26,458 nucleotides of DNA from an uncultured Veillonella sp. Its GTDB lineage: Bacteria; Bacillota; Negativicutes; Veillonellales; Veillonellaceae. A program made the position numbers and the translations under genes. Location: NCBI GenBank assembly GCA_900538355.1, contig UPXS01000024.1, forward strand, positions 1-26,458, in the 5' to 3' direction. The notes below the pieces were generated by a model. That model was not told the origin of the DNA and made no database searches. It was given only the letters and a program-made list of their open reading frames with translations. This document shows positions 24,975 to 26,458 of the stretch, one piece after another. The first letter of the stretch is position 1. Each line of letters opens with the position of its first letter.

Positions 24975-25172
24975 TTATTTGCCGTAACGTTTGTTAAATT
25001 GTTCAATACGACCACGAGCTTGAGCTGCGCGTTGTTGACCAGTGAAGAACGGATGGCATTTGGAGCAAACGTCTACACGAAGGTCTTCTTTTACAGAGCC
25101 AGTTTTGAATGTGTTGCCACAACCGCAAGTTACTGTAGCTTCTTTATAGTCTGGATGAATACCTTGTTTCAT
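24975..25172 (-). CDS. rpmE: 50S ribosomal protein L31 (zinc-binding type)
   Basis: 65 residues, starting MKQGIHPDYKE. The four cysteines of the zinc-binding form are present: Cys16 and Cys18 (CGCG), Cys36 and Cys39 (CSKC). This form is usually replaced by a cysteine-free paralogue when zinc is scarce. HPFFTGQQR and the basic C-terminus are typical. AGAGGTG precedes the ATG at 25172; the longer open frame upstream runs through the promoter and is not coding. It has its own promoter. Confidence 0.97.
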   Translation of the reverse strand: MKQGIHPDYKEATVTCGCGNTFKTGSVKEDLRVDVCSKCHPFFTGQQRAAQARGRIEQFNKRYGK

Positions 25173-25212
25173 TCTATACACCTCTTTCCGACAATCAATA
25201 TTATTCTTATAG

Positions 25213-25241
25213 ATTATAGCATGACACTTGTACAAATGCAA
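25213..25241 (-). promoter_or_regulatory. Promoter of rpmE
   Basis: Minus strand TTGCAT (25236–25241), a 17-base spacer, TATAAT (25213–25218) with TGC just before it (extended -10). The spacer contains the palindrome TTGTACAA, inside a wider ACTTG/CAAGT inverted repeat. I do not recognise a Zur box with confidence. Confidence 0.72.
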
Positions 25242-25251
25242 GTTACCAATA

Positions 25252-25521
25252 CTATTCCTTGGATGCTTGTTTTTCTTCAATAGCCTCAGCTAGAATGGTC
25301 TCTAAATCACTTTCATTAAGGATATCACGCAATGCGATGAGCTCCTCTAAAGAAAGGGTAATACCTTTCTTCATGCTTGTATATTCACTATCCCATGCGC
25401 GAAGGTCAAACTTAGGATTATATTTACCCCAGCTAGTACATGTTAATTGTTTTTTCCAACCGTCTTTATCTTCAGATAAAGTACCGATAACTTTGAAGAT
25501 TTCAAAATTAATAACTGCCAT
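25252..25521 (-). CDS. YdbC-like PC4-domain protein
   Basis: An 89-residue protein resembling the YdbC family, which has a PC4-like fold and binds single-stranded DNA. Visible features: N-terminal MAVINFEIFKVIGTLSE, a central WGKYNPKFDLRAW, then MKKGITLSLEELIALRDIL, the basic beta-hairpin and helix typical of PC4-like proteins. The C-terminus is acidic. AGGAGG lies 7 bases before the ATG. It is upstream of rpmE, which has its own promoter; no terminator is seen between them. Its role in the cell is not established. Confidence 0.85.
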   Translation of the reverse strand: MAVINFEIFKVIGTLSEDKDGWKKQLTCTSWGKYNPKFDLRAWDSEYTSMKKGITLSLEELIALRDILNESDLETILAEAIEEKQASKE

Positions 25522-25540
25522 GAGTCAGTCCTCCTTTCTT

Positions 25541-25582
25541 ACACATCTGTGTAGTATGGTTCATACCTACTATATTTAGTAG
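25541..25582. repeat. Three adjacent short inverted repeats upstream of the YdbC-like gene
   Basis: ACACA-TC-TGTGT (25541–25552), GTATG-GTT-CATAC (25554–25566) and CTACTA-TATT-TAGTAG (25567–25582) lie almost end to end, about 20 bases upstream of the ATG. They could be operator sites or a structured leader. There is no U-run, so a terminator is less likely. Confidence 0.55.
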
Positions 25583-25635
25583 TTCATATTTTTTAGGATA
25601 CGATATATTTTAAACTAAATACTCTACTTTTACAA

Positions 25636-26458
25636 TTAGTTTTTATAATCGCTATAGTCTTCAATATCTATAGATGTGGTAGGAGGCATTACTTGAGCAC
25701 CTAATTCATCTACCGTAGATTTCCAATTTGTAGTTGCTTCTGTAACAGCCTTAATATATGCTTCATCAGCTGCTTGTACGGAAGAAATTAATTGAGCTTC
25801 GTCGTTAACATCTAATACGCGTCGACGTACACTGCTAAGCATATAGCCGAAGGACTCATCTGTTTGAACGAGCATGGAGATTTCTTGGATTAATGTTTGA
25901 CCTGTAGTACTACAGAAGTATGCATACCACATATAGGCAAGTTCTGCATCAGGGAACATCCAGTAAATCTCATCAGCTGGAGCTTCCGTAGTAATATCTA
26001 CGTCTACATGGTCCGCATAACGTTTGAATGTGAGGAAATAAGCTCCACTTTCAACAAGGGCATTACGGCCTAATTCAGAAACACGGCTATCGATACAGTA
26101 AATACCATCTTGACCTAAGGCTACATCAGTTTGACCGCCTGGCAACAAAATAGAGCGTAAAGACAAGCCGTAATTTAATACTGTAAATACTGGCAATTGG
26201 GCAAATACGCCATGAGGCAATGGAATATAGTTAATTGCTTTCCACTCATCTCCTACGCGTTCACGAAGGCCGACACGCATCTTTTTAACATCATATTTAC
26301 CATATACAATTTCATAGGCTCCTAATGGAGTCCATTCACGGATCACTTCTACACGTTCTTGATTCAAGAAGAATTGTAATGCCATATTATTCAAACCTAA
26401 TTGGTTTTGTGCCATTGTAGCAGGTAAGAATAATTGAGCAGTCCCTTCTGGAACCAAG
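25636..26458 (-). CDS. Unrecognised protein, C-terminal part
   Basis: The gene enters from the right edge, so its start is not visible; 273 residues can be read. I do not recognise the family. It has no signal peptide or membrane segment in this part. It is rich in aromatic residues and strands (for example REWTPLGAYEIVYGKYD, then IYWMFPDAELAYMWYAYF). Toward the C-terminus is a helical, acidic section (EAQLISSVQAADEAYIKAV), ending in a short acidic tail. It looks like a soluble cytoplasmic protein. No terminator hairpin follows the stop codon. Confidence 0.8.
   Translation of the reverse strand, partial: LVPEGTAQLFLPATMAQNQLGLNNMALQFFLNQERVEVIREWTPLGAYEIVYGKYDVKKMRVGLRERVGDEWKAINYIPLPHGVFAQLPVFTVLNYGLSLRSILLPGGQTDVALGQDGIYCIDSRVSELGRNALVESGAYFLTFKRYADHVDVDITTEAPADEIYWMFPDAELAYMWYAYFCSTTGQTLIQEISMLVQTDESFGYMLSSVRRRVLDVNDEAQLISSVQAADEAYIKAVTEATTNWKSTVDELGAQVMPPTTSIDIEDYSDYKN

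Noticed and set aside
25173..25280. N-terminal extension of L31 to 101 residues
   Set aside because: The extension reads through the rpmE promoter and is absent from L31; a good ribosome site precedes the internal ATG at 25172.
24516..25283. 255-residue open frame on the plus strand
   Set aside because: It is antisense to the yqhQ-like gene and rpmE, crosses their promoter and terminator, and matches no family.

Overview
The window is low-GC bacterial DNA in which every recognisable gene lies on the minus strand, so transcription runs from high to low coordinates. A Bacillus-like gene order (prfA–prmC–sua5, ywlE–rpiB–glyA–upp, then cggR–gap–pgk–tpiA–gpmI–eno) points to Firmicutes. An RND/HlyD-type efflux adaptor and a full set of type IV pilus assembly genes point to a cell with an outer membrane. 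Together these suggest a diderm Firmicute of the Negativicutes, most likely Veillonella or a close relative. The genus is an inference from gene content and composition; no database was searched.

Layout in the direction of transcription: (1) 26458–25636, the C-terminal part of a protein I do not recognise; (2) 25521–25252, a small YdbC/PC4-type protein; (3) 25172–21032, rpmE (L31), a YqhQ-type membrane protein, release factor 1, its methyltransferase PrmC, and Sua5, with a terminator-like hairpin between rpmE and the rest; (4) 20919–18746, a YwlE-type phosphatase, rpiB and glyA, with a good promoter and a palindrome near its expected start site, closed by a terminator; (5) 18572–17946, upp, closed by a perfect 17-bp inverted repeat; (6) 17736–10732, the central glycolytic operon cggR-gap-pgk-tpiA-gpmI-eno, preceded by a strong promoter and a two-box operator that fits the known CggR site spacing, and closed by a UUCG terminator; (7) 10544–2524, a compact 12-gene type IV pilus/transformation-pilus operon; (8) 2398–718, a shikimate-kinase-like gene overlapping pfkA; (9) 550–1, the N-terminal part of an efflux adaptor.

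The pilus operon is the most interesting accessory block. It encodes an assembly ATPase, a PilT-like retraction ATPase, the PilC platform, a major pilin with an unusually long leader, a methylase-less prepilin peptidase, four small pilin-like proteins (three lacking Glu5), and divergent PilM, PilN and PilO-like alignment proteins. No secretin gene is present in the window. It probably builds a short or transformation-type pilus across a diderm envelope.

I found no CRISPR array, insertion sequence, prophage, tRNA or rRNA. No gene-free stretch exceeds about 210 bp. I see no clearly new biological system; the nearest candidates are the divergent pilus operon and the altered shikimate-kinase-like protein fused in overlap to pfkA.
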